From: Longimicrobium sp.
GTDB lineage: Bacteria > Gemmatimonadota > Gemmatimonadetes > Longimicrobiales > Longimicrobiaceae
Assembly: GCA_030446945.1 (NCBI GenBank)
Contig: JAUJMI010000254.1
Coordinates: 1-5,733, forward strand
Reading direction: 5' to 3'
Length of the DNA: 5,733 nt
The translations under genes and the position numbers were made by a program. Positions 1 to 5,673 of the stretch are shown here, piece by piece (within the stretch, counting starts at the first letter, position 1; each line of letters starts with the position of its first letter). Under the pieces are notes generated by a model that saw nothing but the letters and a program-made list of their open reading frames with translations, was not told the origin of the DNA and did no database searches.

Positions 1-1438
1 CGCGCAGCAGCGGCAGGAGACTGACAGAGAGCGCGCACAGCACCGTGGCTCCCAGCGCAAACGCGAGCGTGCGCAGGTCCACGGTGGCCTCGTCGAGGCG
101 AGGCACCGCCCACGTGTCGCCGGCCCGCACCGCGGCTCGCAGCCCCACGACTGCCAGGAGCACGCCGAGCGCGCCGCCCAGCGCGCTGAGCAGCATCGAC
201 TCGGCCAGCGCCGGCGTCATCAGGCGGCGCACGCCCGCGCCGAGCGCGCCGCGCACGGCCAGCTCCACCTGCGCGTGCTCGGCTCGTACCAAGAACAGGC
301 CCGCCACGTTCGCGCACGCCACCACGAGCACGAGCAGCACGCTCGCCAGCAGCATCCAGACGAGCCCCGCCGCGGGTCCGACGATGGCGTCGCGAAGCGA
401 CTCCACGCGCGGCACGACGTGCGCCTGCGCGAGGACGCCCGCCGACGGGTCGCCTGGGAACTCGCTGGGCAGCCGCGCCAGCGCGCCGGCCAGATCGGCG
501 CGTGCGCGCGCCGCGGAGACGCCGTCGCGCAGCCGCCCCACGCCCACGAACCGGAAGCGAGCCGCCTCGGTGCCGGTCGGGTCGAGCGTGAGGGGGATCC
601 AGAGATCCACGGCGCTCGCCGGGTACCCGAAGCGCGGGGGCAGGACGCCGACGATGGTGCGCGGCACCTCGTTCACGAGAATTTGCCGGCCGATCACGCC
701 GGGGTCGCCCTGGTAGCGCTCCCGCCAGAGCCGGTCCGAAAGCAGGACAACGCGCGCCGCGCCGGCCCGGTCTTCGCCCGGCGCGAAGCGCCTGCCCAGC
801 GCCGGGCGCACGCCGAGCACGTCGAGCAGGCTCGCCGTGACCCGCGCGATGTGGGCGCGCCCCGGCGTCTCGCCGGGCGCGGACGGCTCGATGTTGGCGT
901 CCACGTTGTCGGCCCACCACGCGGCGATGCCCTCGAACGCCGCCGCGTGCCGCTGATACAGCATCACCGTGGCGTCCGACTGATCGACAGTCGAGCGGCC
1001 GGCGAGGCTCGCGGTGTGGGTGAGCCGAACGAGCCGGTCGGATTCTGGGTACGGCAGCGGCTTGAGGAGCACGGCATCCACCACGCTGAACGCCGCCGCG
1101 GTCGCGCCGATGCCGAGCGCAAGCACCAGGACCGCGGCGGCCACGAAGCCGGGGGCCCGCCGGAGCCGTCGCGCGGCGACGTGGAGGTCGTGGAGCAGCG
1201 ACTCCATGGTCATGGTGCCGCGCGCGCGGCGGCTCGCTTCCTTTACGCGGTCGAGGCGCCCGAACTCGGCTCGCGCGCGGCGTAGCGCGTCGGCGCGCGA
1301 AAGCCCCGCGCGCTCGTGCCGGTCGGCCTCGCGCTCGATGTGGAATTGCAGCTCCGCGTCCAGCTCGCGCTCGAGCGCGTCGCGATCCAGCAGCGCGCGC
1401 ATTCGGTAGCGCACATCGCTCCAGATCTCGCTCAGCAT
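1..1438 (-). CDS. ADOP-type (MacB/FtsX-like) ABC transporter permease, N-terminal part, cut by the window edge
   Basis: I translated the minus strand from the ATG at 1438. It stays open for 479 codons to the window edge, so the C-terminal part (about 350-400 residues in this family) is missing. Residues 1-95 form the soluble N-terminal extension typical of PadR-linked 'acidobacterial duplicated orphan permeases' ([15 protein letters not shown] at about 23-37). A first membrane helix lies at about 98-120, followed by the family hallmark [18 protein letters not shown] (about 122-139). Residues 140-355 are a MacB-type periplasmic domain ([13 protein letters not shown] at about 261-273). Further membrane helices lie at about 359-385, 416-434 and 459-478, forming the first FtsX unit. 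Such permeases sit in the inner membrane and probably couple an ATPase elsewhere to export or mechanotransmission; the substrate is unknown. The gene follows padR by 5 bases with a strong ribosome site. Family assignment is firm; function is inferred. Confidence 0.93.
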   Translation of the reverse strand, partial: MLSEIWSDVRYRMRALLDRDALERELDAELQFHIEREADRHERAGLSRADALRRARAEFGRLDRVKEASRRARGTMTMESLLHDLHVAARRLRRAPGFVAAAVLVLALGIGATAAAFSVVDAVLLKPLPYPESDRLVRLTHTASLAGRSTVDQSDATVMLYQRHAAAFEGIAAWWADNVDANIEPSAPGETPGRAHIARVTASLLDVLGVRPALGRRFAPGEDRAGAARVVLLSDRLWRERYQGDPGVIGRQILVNEVPRTIVGVLPPRFGYPASAVDLWIPLTLDPTGTEAARFRFVGVGRLRDGVSAARARADLAGALARLPSEFPGDPSAGVLAQAHVVPRVESLRDAIVGPAAGLVWMLLASVLLVLVVACANVAGLFLVRAEHAQVELAVRGALGAGVRRLMTPALAESMLLSALGGALGVLLAVVGLRAAVRAGDTWAVPRLDEATVDLRTLAFALGATVLCALSVSLLPLLR

Positions 1439-1442
1439 CCTG

Positions 1443-1450
1443 ATCACCTC
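1443..1450 (-). promoter_or_regulatory. Ribosome binding site of the permease, overlapping the padR stop
   Basis: On the minus strand GAGGTGAT lies just before the permease ATG (4 bases from its end, 8 from the GAGG core). It matches the anti-Shine-Dalgarno complement almost fully. It contains the padR TGA (1446-1444), so ribosomes finishing PadR sit on the permease start. This implies translational coupling of the pair and fixes the permease start at 1438. Confidence 0.75.
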
Positions 1451-1776
1451 ATGTCGAGCACCAGCGACACGGCGCTGGTGAGCCGCGCCCACGCATCGGC
1501 TTCGGCGTCGAGCTGCTTGCGGCCGGCGCGCGTGAGCTCGTAGAACTTGGCCCTGCGGTTGTTCTCCGAGGTGCCCCACTCGGCCCGGATCCAGCCGCGT
1601 CGCTCCAGGCGGTGCAGCGCGGGATACAGCGAGCCCTGTGGCACCTGCAGCGCGTCGCGCGACACGTGCCGGATGCGCTCGGAGATCGCCCACCCGTGCA
1701 TCGGCTCGACCGAAATGGCCTTCAGAATGAGCAGGTCGAGCGTCCCCTGCGGCAGGTCGATTCGGTCGTCGGTCAT
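1444..1776 (-). CDS. PadR family transcriptional regulator
   Basis: A 110-residue protein of the short PadR subfamily (winged helix plus one C-terminal dimerisation helix). The winged helix spans about residues 8-82. Family signatures are GTLDLLIL (11-18), EPMHGWAI (24-31), the recognition-helix segment [16 protein letters not shown] (48-63) and the wing [11 protein letters not shown] (72-82). The C-terminal helix is about 84-107. The ATG at 1776 is preceded by GAGGA about 5 bases upstream. PadR proteins are dimeric repressors that usually control their own operon and a neighbouring transporter. Here the permease follows by 5 bases, the standard pairing for ADOP permeases, so PadR most likely represses both genes in response to an unknown ligand. 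A dyad 33 bases upstream of the start is the candidate operator. Confidence 0.95.
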   Translation of the reverse strand: MTDDRIDLPQGTLDLLILKAISVEPMHGWAISERIRHVSRDALQVPQGSLYPALHRLERRGWIRAEWGTSENNRRAKFYELTRAGRKQLDAEADAWARLTSAVSLVLDMR

Positions 1777-1809
1777 AGCGGTCCTCGTGAGGTCGCGTGA
1801 AGGATGCGA

Positions 1810-1821
1810 CTACTCTTGTAG
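1810..1821. promoter_or_regulatory. Candidate PadR operator, 12-base dyad
   Basis: CTAC-TCTT-GTAG is a perfect inverted repeat with 4-base arms and a 4-base centre, 33 bases upstream of the padR ATG and AT-richer than its surroundings. PadR dimers typically bind short dyads of this sort over their own promoter. I could not identify convincing -35 or -10 boxes; TTGCCC (minus strand, 1837-1832) with AGTAGT 17 bases on is only a weak candidate and would overlap the dyad. Operator function is inference from position and symmetry. Confidence 0.45.
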
Positions 1822-2013
1822 AAGCGCAAGGGGGCAATGGTGCGGTCCACGCCGCATCCCGCTCTCAGGCTGGCCGACGGCGAGGGCTCCCGCTGTCGGG
1901 CGCGGAGCAGACCTACCGCTCGCGGGACGTCGCCTTCATTTGGACCGCCGCAGGAGCTCGTCGTCCTCGAGCACCAGGATGCGTGCGCCGAGCAGCGGGA
2001 AGCGGTCATCGGC
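1822..2013. other. Stretch without an assignable gene upstream of padR
   Basis: No open frame here has recognisable protein similarity over any length, and plus- and minus-strand frames overlap in the way expected for random GC-rich DNA. The one segment that catches the eye is on the minus strand at 1983-1936. It reads RILVLEDDELLRRSK followed by TGA and resembles the first strand and helix of a response-regulator receiver domain. It has no recognisable continuation. The stretch may include the eroded upstream part of the permease relic that begins at about 2014. Confidence 0.4.
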
Positions 2014-2219
2014 GGAACGTCTTGCAGGGTGAGGCCGGGTCAGCCGACGCACTTCCGCATCGTGGGCGTGGTGGCGGACGAGCCGTTCCGCGGGGTCGGC
2101 CGGCCCGCCGACCGGGCGACGCGCTGTGCCTGGCGGCAGTGGAGATCTAGGACGTGCTCTCGTACGGCGTGGAGCAGCGCACGAGCGAGATCGGCGTGCG
2201 CGTGGCGCTCCGCGCGAGC
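2014..2219 (+). pseudogene. Decayed ADOP ABC permease remnant (second half)
   Basis: Two plus-strand pieces match the second half of ADOP permeases. The first (frame of 2014) reads HFRIVGVVADEPFRGVG, the second periplasmic-domain motif. The second (frame of 2124) reads LAAVEI-stop-DVLSYGVEQRTSEIGVRVAL; intact relatives have LAAVGIYGVLSY followed by QRTREIGIRMAL. The TAG at 2148-2150 replaces the conserved Tyr codon. The two pieces are in different frames and only about 10 bases apart, whereas intact proteins have roughly 90 residues between them, so about 250 bases are deleted. Nothing after about 2219 matches the final membrane helices. It lies opposite in strand to the intact permease at the left edge. 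Similarity is by recall of the family, but the two motifs in the correct order make it convincing. Confidence 0.7.
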
Positions 2220-2315
2220 CAGCCGCATCGATCCCGCGGGCGCGCTGCGGTGCGAGCGGGTAAGAACGGCAACCGCGATCTTTTTGGTGCGAGGGCTATG
2301 GGCGCAGGCGGGCCA

Positions 2316-2333
2316 TCACGGAGACGCGGAGAA
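2316..2333 (-). repeat. CTCCGCGT octamer repeat, short copy
   Basis: Read on the minus strand this is TTCTCCGCGTCTCCGTGA: one full octamer CTCCGCGT and a degenerate second one. It is the left-hand counterpart, in opposite orientation, of the fuller copy at 2664-2699. It lies outside the left arm of the large inverted repeat, so the two copies bracket that structure. Confidence 0.6.
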
Positions 2334-2365
2334 GCGCAGCGTCGCACAAAGGATATGGAGGAGTA

Positions 2366-2470
2366 ACTTCCTGAACGGAGCGCCTCGCGGCACCCTGCCT
2401 CGTCCCAAGCTCCTGGCGCGGAGTGAAGGAGACGGGCTCTCCTGCGCATCGCGATCCATCCAATGTTCGG
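2366..2470 (+). repeat. Large imperfect inverted repeat, left arm
   Basis: These 105 bases match the reverse complement of 2555-2659, which is also 105 bases. The best part is a 26-base exact match (2413-2438 against 2587-2612) containing GGCGCGGAGTGAAGGAGACG. Flanking similarity includes GAACGGAGCGCC with ACCCTGCC on one side, and ATCCATCCAATGTTCGG against ATCTATCCCATGTTCGG on the other. The arms differ by scattered substitutions and small indels. No coding function is apparent. It is either a recombined pair of a dispersed repeat or a non-autonomous mobile element. Confidence 0.85.
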
Positions 2471-2554
2471 TCGGCCGTGCGTGAGAGTCGACGAGCCCTG
2501 GCTGCAAGGAACCGCGGTTCGGCGCGTGCTCCCATGATCCGCGCGTCCTTGCAC
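2471..2554. other. Centre of the large inverted repeat, with nested dyads
   Basis: The 84 bases between the arms contain a perfect 12-base palindrome GAACCGCGGTTC (2509-2520). They also hold TGCAAGGA (2503-2510) facing TCCTTGCA (2546-2553), and CCCATG (2531-2536) facing CATGGG (2560-2565). A transcript through here could fold into a multi-branched structure. No open frame or promoter is evident. Confidence 0.5.
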
Positions 2555-2659
2555 CCGAACATGGGATAGATAAGTGCCGGCGGCAAAGCCCGTCTCCTTC
2601 ACTCCGCGCCAGATCGATGTGTGGGGGGCAGGGTACCCCGCGGCGCTCCGTTCGGAAGT
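2555..2659 (-). repeat. Large imperfect inverted repeat, right arm
   Basis: Reverse-complement partner of 2366-2470, separated from it by 84 bases, with the exact 26-base core at 2587-2612. Read on the minus strand it runs from ACTTCC through GAACGGAGCGCC to CCCATGTTCGG. The arm is followed directly by the octamer module at 2664-2699. The equal arm lengths and the octamer modules on both outer sides suggest that the element has defined ends rather than a chance dyad. Confidence 0.85.
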
Positions 2660-2663
2660 GGGT

Positions 2664-2699
2664 GGTCTCCTCCGCGTCTCCGCGCCTCCGCGTGAGACC
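2664..2699 (+). repeat. Triplicated CTCCGCGT octamer between GGTCTC/GAGACC arms
   Basis: Three consecutive octamers (CTCCGCGT, CTCCGCGC, CTCCGCGT) occupy 2670-2693. They are bounded by an exact 6-base inverted pair, GGTCTC (2664-2669) and GAGACC (2694-2699). Similar modules occur at 2316-2333 and 5674-5731 on the opposite strand. The bounded, octameric structure marks it as a dispersed repeat unit; its role is unknown. Confidence 0.75.
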
Positions 2700-2795
2700 T
2701 GTCGTTTGCGAGCTCCGGTGACTCGACGAAGAGGGGGTCTACTCCGTGGCTGCCGGGGTGAGGCCCCGTGCCGCCGCGCACCCATGCACGCGTGC

Positions 2796-2850
2796 GCCCC
2801 TCCCCCAGGTAGTCACTGGCGGGGCGGCGAGGTGACGAGCGGGGAGGGGC
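2796..2850 (-). terminator. Stem-loop immediately after the histidine kinase stop
   Basis: Directly after the kinase TAG (2853-2851), the minus strand reads GCCCCTCCCC (2850-2841). This can pair exactly with GGGGAGGGGC (2805-2796). A second inner pairing, GTCAC with GTGAC (2836-2832 and 2816-2812), shortens the loop. A 10-base palindrome GCACGCGTGC (2786-2795) abuts the stem. There is no T tract, so it is not a classical intrinsic terminator. It could stabilise the 3' end or act with Rho. Position and perfect pairing support a 3'-end role. Confidence 0.45.
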
Positions 2851-4131
2851 CTACGCCGAACTCACCGGCAGCGTCAGCGTGAACGTGCTCCCCTCGCCCA
2901 CCACGCTCTCGGCGACGAGCTCGCCGTCCATGGCGCGTGCCAGGTCGCGGCTGATGGCCAATCCCAGCCCCGTGCCCTCGGCCGTGCGCGTGAGGTCGGA
3001 GCGCACCTGCACAAAGGGCTCGAAGATGGCGGCCAGCTTGTCCGCGGGGACGCCGATGCCCGTGTCGCTCACGCGAAACACTACGGTGTTCTCCACGACG
3101 CCGCACCAGAGGGAGACGCGGCCGCCCGGCGTGGTGAACTTGACGGCGTTGGAGAGAAGGTTCGCCAGGATCTGGAGGAGCTTCTCCGCGTCCGCGCGCA
3201 CCGTGAGCGTCTCGCTGCACGACGACACCTCCAGCCGCAGCCCCTTGGCGCCCGCCTGCGGAGCGACCAGCGCCTGGGCGGAGGCGAGCACCCCGCGCAC
3301 GCCCACGTCGCTCACCTCGTAGTGGACGGCGCCCGTCTCCAGCTTGGCGTAGTTGAGCACCTCGTTGATAAGGCCGAGCAGGTGCCGCTGGCTCGCCTGG
3401 ATGCGGTGCAGGTCCTCGCGCTGGCGGTCGTTGATGGGGCCGCGCACCCCCATCTCCAGCAGCTCCGCGTAGCCGCCGATGGCGTTGAGCGGCGTCCGCA
3501 GCTCGTGGCTCATGGTGGCGAGGAACTCGCTCTTCACGCGGTTCGCCTCCTCGGCGGCGCCCGTGCGCTCCGCCAGCTGCTCCGCGCTCCAGCGCAGCTC
3601 GCGCGTCTGCGTCTCCAGCTGCGCCGCCTGCGTCTCCATCTGGTGCGCACGCTCCGCGAGGCTCGCGGCCAGCGCCCGCGCCTCCTCTCCCTGGCGGCGC
3701 AGCTCCAGCGACAGGGTGCGGGCGCGGAGCAGGATCGCCACGCGCGCACGCAGCTCCGGCTTCTCGATGGGGGTGATGATCAGCTCGTCCACGCCGCGCC
3801 ACACCTGGCGCGTGACCATCTTCACCCCGGGGCGCGAGGTGACGAGGAGGACGGGGAGGAGGGCGGGCTGCTCGCGCGCCTTCCTCCGCTGCACGCGCTC
3901 CCACAAGCGGTCGAGGGCGCGGCCGTCCAGAATGCACAGGTCGAAGTCCCGCTCCAGCGCCTCGTCCTCGTCCGCCACGACGACGGTGTGGTCCCGGGCG
4001 AGCTCCTCGGCCAGCAGCGAGCCGTTCTCCCTCTGGTCCAGCAGGAGGAGGATGCGCTTCCCCCGCGGGTCCACGGGCGCCGCCACGCCCAGCTCCGCCG
4101 TGGCGCTGCGGTCCGCCGGGGCGGTGCTCAC
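2851..4131 (-). CDS. Soluble hybrid-type histidine kinase with N-terminal degenerate receiver domain
   Basis: A 426-residue sensor kinase with no membrane segment, hence cytoplasmic. Residues 24-137 have a receiver fold: RILLLL-D32, the phospho-acceptor position D69 (CILDGR), T98 (LLVTSR), and ITPIEKP at 119-125, where the usual Lys of a KPF-type motif is Thr120. A charged coiled coil follows (about 140-198). HisKA has the H-box FLATMSHELRTPLN with His209. HATPase_c has the N-box around N324 and N328, G1 DTGIGVP (356-362), F-box FEPF (370-373) and G2 GTGLGLAI (386-393). It should autophosphorylate His209; the partner regulator is not in the window. The GTG start at 4131 overlaps the stop of the KaiC-like gene (GTGA), arguing for coupled translation. 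The frame is open further upstream only as a shadow of that gene. The input is probably the ATPase state of the KaiC-like protein, by analogy with SasA and CikA; this is inference. Confidence 0.93.
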   Translation of the reverse strand: MSTAPADRSATAELGVAAPVDPRGKRILLLLDQRENGSLLAEELARDHTVVVADEDEALERDFDLCILDGRALDRLWERVQRRKAREQPALLPVLLVTSRPGVKMVTRQVWRGVDELIITPIEKPELRARVAILLRARTLSLELRRQGEEARALAASLAERAHQMETQAAQLETQTRELRWSAEQLAERTGAAEEANRVKSEFLATMSHELRTPLNAIGGYAELLEMGVRGPINDRQREDLHRIQASQRHLLGLINEVLNYAKLETGAVHYEVSDVGVRGVLASAQALVAPQAGAKGLRLEVSSCSETLTVRADAEKLLQILANLLSNAVKFTTPGGRVSLWCGVVENTVVFRVSDTGIGVPADKLAAIFEPFVQVRSDLTRTAEGTGLGLAISRDLARAMDGELVAESVVGEGSTFTLTLPVSSA

Positions 4132-5597
4132 GGTGGGCCGCCCTCGTCGTGCACCCACTCGGGGGTGCCGGTCAGCACGCCGCGGAGCCCGGTGAGCGGC
4201 GGGCCGACCCGAACTCCGTCGCAGGTGATCTCGTACTCGCGCAGCGTCTTGGTGAAGTCGCCCATGCGCTTCTTCAGCACGCCGATCGCCTTGCGCAGCT
4301 CGCCCTTCACCTCTAAGTAGCGCATGAAGACCAGGTTGTCGCACAGGTAGCTGATCTCCGTCTCGGTCGCGCGGAAGTCGCCGGTGATGGACCTCACCTC
4401 GTTGATGAAGATCACCGTCACCCCCATGTTCTTGAGGTAGCGGCCGAGGGCGTGGAGCTGCACCACCAGGTCGTCGCCGGCCAGCGTGAGCTGGTAGCCC
4501 GCGATCCCGTCGATCATCACGATGCGCGCGTTGTTCTCCTCCACGTCGCGCCGCACCAGGAGCGCGAACTCGCCCGGCGAGAAGCGCAGCGGCTCCACCT
4601 CCACGATCGCCAGCGATCCCTCCTCCACCATTCCGCGCACCGGCACGCCGATGTCGTCGCAGCGGTGCAGGAGCGTGTGGAGCTGCTCCTCGAAGGCGTA
4701 GACCACCGAGCGCTCGCCGCGCGCGGCGGCCTCCTTCATGAACTGGATGCCGAGCGTGGTCTTCCCCACCCCGCTGGGCCCGCTCAGGATGGTGATGGTG
4801 CCGCGCTCGATGCCGCCGCACAGCATCTCGTCGATCTCGGCGATCCCCGACGGGATCATCTCGTGCACGAACTCGCACTCGTGCGACCCCGGCACCAGCC
4901 GCGGGTACACTTCCATGCCGCGCCCGGTGAGGCGCATGGCGTGCGGCCCGCCTTCGAAGTCCGACCCGCGCAGCTTGGCGACGCACAGCGACCGCCGCAG
5001 CACGCCGTGCGAGGGCGAGATCACCAGGTCGATGATGCCGTCGCTCATGAAGCGCAGGTCGTCGTCGGGCACGGGGTCGGTAGCCTCGGAGCTCAGCAGC
5101 ACGGTGGCGCCCTGCTCCACCAGGTAGCGCACGAAGGAGAGCGCCTGCTTGCGGAACTGGAAGGCGTCCGACGCCATGTAGCGCAGGGTCGTGACCGCGT
5201 CCACGAACACGCGCTGCGGCTTCAGCTCCTCGATGGTCTGGATGATCCGCCGCGTGGTGGGGTCGCGCTCCACGTCGGCCAGCGAGAAGATGTCGTAGCT
5301 CTGGTTCTGGGCAAAGAACTCGCGCGTGGGGCTCAGGTCCAGGATGGCGACTTCGGACAGGTCCAGCCCCTGCGACGCCGCGTCCACGCGGAGCTGCGCC
5401 TCGGCGGACTCCAGCGTGATGAGCAGCGCCTTCTCCCCCAGCGCCACGCCGGCGAGGAGGAAGTGGATGCCCAGCGTGGTCTTGCCGGTGCCCGGCCCGC
5501 CGCGTACGAGGTAGGCCCGCTCGGGAATGAGACCGCCGTGCAGTACCTCGTCGAGTCCGGGCAGCCCCGTGGGGCGCCGCGCGGTGCCGGTGTCCAA
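4128..5597 (-). CDS. KaiC-like double-domain RecA-family ATPase
   Basis: A 489-residue protein with two KaiC/RAD55-type ATPase domains. Domain 1 (about 8-232) has Walker A GGPGTGKTT (33-41), Walker B ending in D133 (RVFVD) and the KLRG motif (208-211). Domain 2 (about 245-478) has Walker A GPSGVGKTT (273-281), the catalytic Glu pair E303-E304, Walker B D363 (IVMID), and K442 and R444 at the inter-subunit finger position. Relatives form hexamers, and cyanobacterial KaiC also autophosphorylates. At the place of KaiC Ser431-Thr432 this protein has S416-Y417. Domain 1 has E63-S64 instead of Glu-Glu. The protein ends at about the position where KaiC's A-loop and KaiA-binding tail would begin. The TTG at 5597 is chosen because GGAG lies 8 bases upstream; the frame continues to a TTG at 5702, but that lies in a dispersed repeat, and a GTG at 5654 lacks a ribosome site. 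It is cotranscribed with the kinase. Calling it a clock protein would be unjustified. Confidence 0.93.
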   Translation of the reverse strand: MDTGTARRPTGLPGLDEVLHGGLIPERAYLVRGGPGTGKTTLGIHFLLAGVALGEKALLITLESAEAQLRVDAASQGLDLSEVAILDLSPTREFFAQNQSYDIFSLADVERDPTTRRIIQTIEELKPQRVFVDAVTTLRYMASDAFQFRKQALSFVRYLVEQGATVLLSSEATDPVPDDDLRFMSDGIIDLVISPSHGVLRRSLCVAKLRGSDFEGGPHAMRLTGRGMEVYPRLVPGSHECEFVHEMIPSGIAEIDEMLCGGIERGTITILSGPSGVGKTTLGIQFMKEAAARGERSVVYAFEEQLHTLLHRCDDIGVPVRGMVEEGSLAIVEVEPLRFSPGEFALLVRRDVEENNARIVMIDGIAGYQLTLAGDDLVVQLHALGRYLKNMGVTVIFINEVRSITGDFRATETEISYLCDNLVFMRYLEVKGELRKAIGVLKKRMGDFTKTLREYEITCDGVRVGPPLTGLRGVLTGTPEWVHDEGGPP

Positions 5598-5605
5598 GTC
5601 AGCGT

Positions 5606-5610
5606 CTCCA
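5606..5610 (-). promoter_or_regulatory. Ribosome binding site deciding the KaiC-like start
   Basis: TGGAG on the minus strand ends 8 bases before the TTG at 5597. The upstream in-frame candidates (GTG at 5654, TTG at 5702) have no comparable purine-rich site, so this motif decides the start call. An ATG overlapping the motif (5611-5609) is in another frame and gives only a 92-residue shadow. Confidence 0.5.
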
Positions 5611-5673
5611 TTGGTGGGGGCGTTGCTACGAGCGACGCGCCTTCTGCAACTCACTCGCCAAAGGGAAAAACGG

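Noticed and set aside
275..1285. Plus-strand open frame of 336 residues opposite the permease
   Set aside because: The minus strand here encodes an unambiguous ADOP permease. The plus-strand translation is His/Arg/Ala-rich with no recognisable fold.
2316..2699. CRISPR array
   Set aside because: The repeats are inverted, not direct. The octamers are contiguous, with no spacers of uniform length and no cas gene.
2147..2785. Minus-strand open frame of 212 residues across the intergenic region
   Set aside because: It runs through both arms of the inverted repeat, the octamer modules and the permease relic. No domain or ribosome site supports it; repeat DNA of this kind is often mis-called as a hypothetical protein.
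1800..2850. tRNA, rRNA or riboswitch in the 1 kb gap
   Set aside because: No cloverleaf with a T-loop GTTCGANTC, no rRNA-like conserved stretches and no known riboswitch core were seen. The structure present is explained by the inverted repeat.
3322..4320. Long plus-strand open frame (332 residues) opposite the kinase
   Set aside because: It lies antisense to the kinase and the end of the KaiC-like gene, has a low-complexity Arg/Ala/Leu-rich composition and no domain. Long antisense frames are expected in GC-rich coding DNA.
4132..4986. Upstream extension of the kinase frame to 4986
   Set aside because: These 285 codons overlap the KaiC-like gene out of frame and give a biased translation. 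The GTG at 4131 immediately precedes the receiver fold and overlaps the upstream stop.
4128..5597. Naming the gene kaiC and calling the locus a circadian clock
   Set aside because: KaiC-like double ATPases are widespread outside cyanobacteria. This one lacks the KaiA-binding tail and the Ser-Thr pair, and no kaiA or kaiB is in the window.
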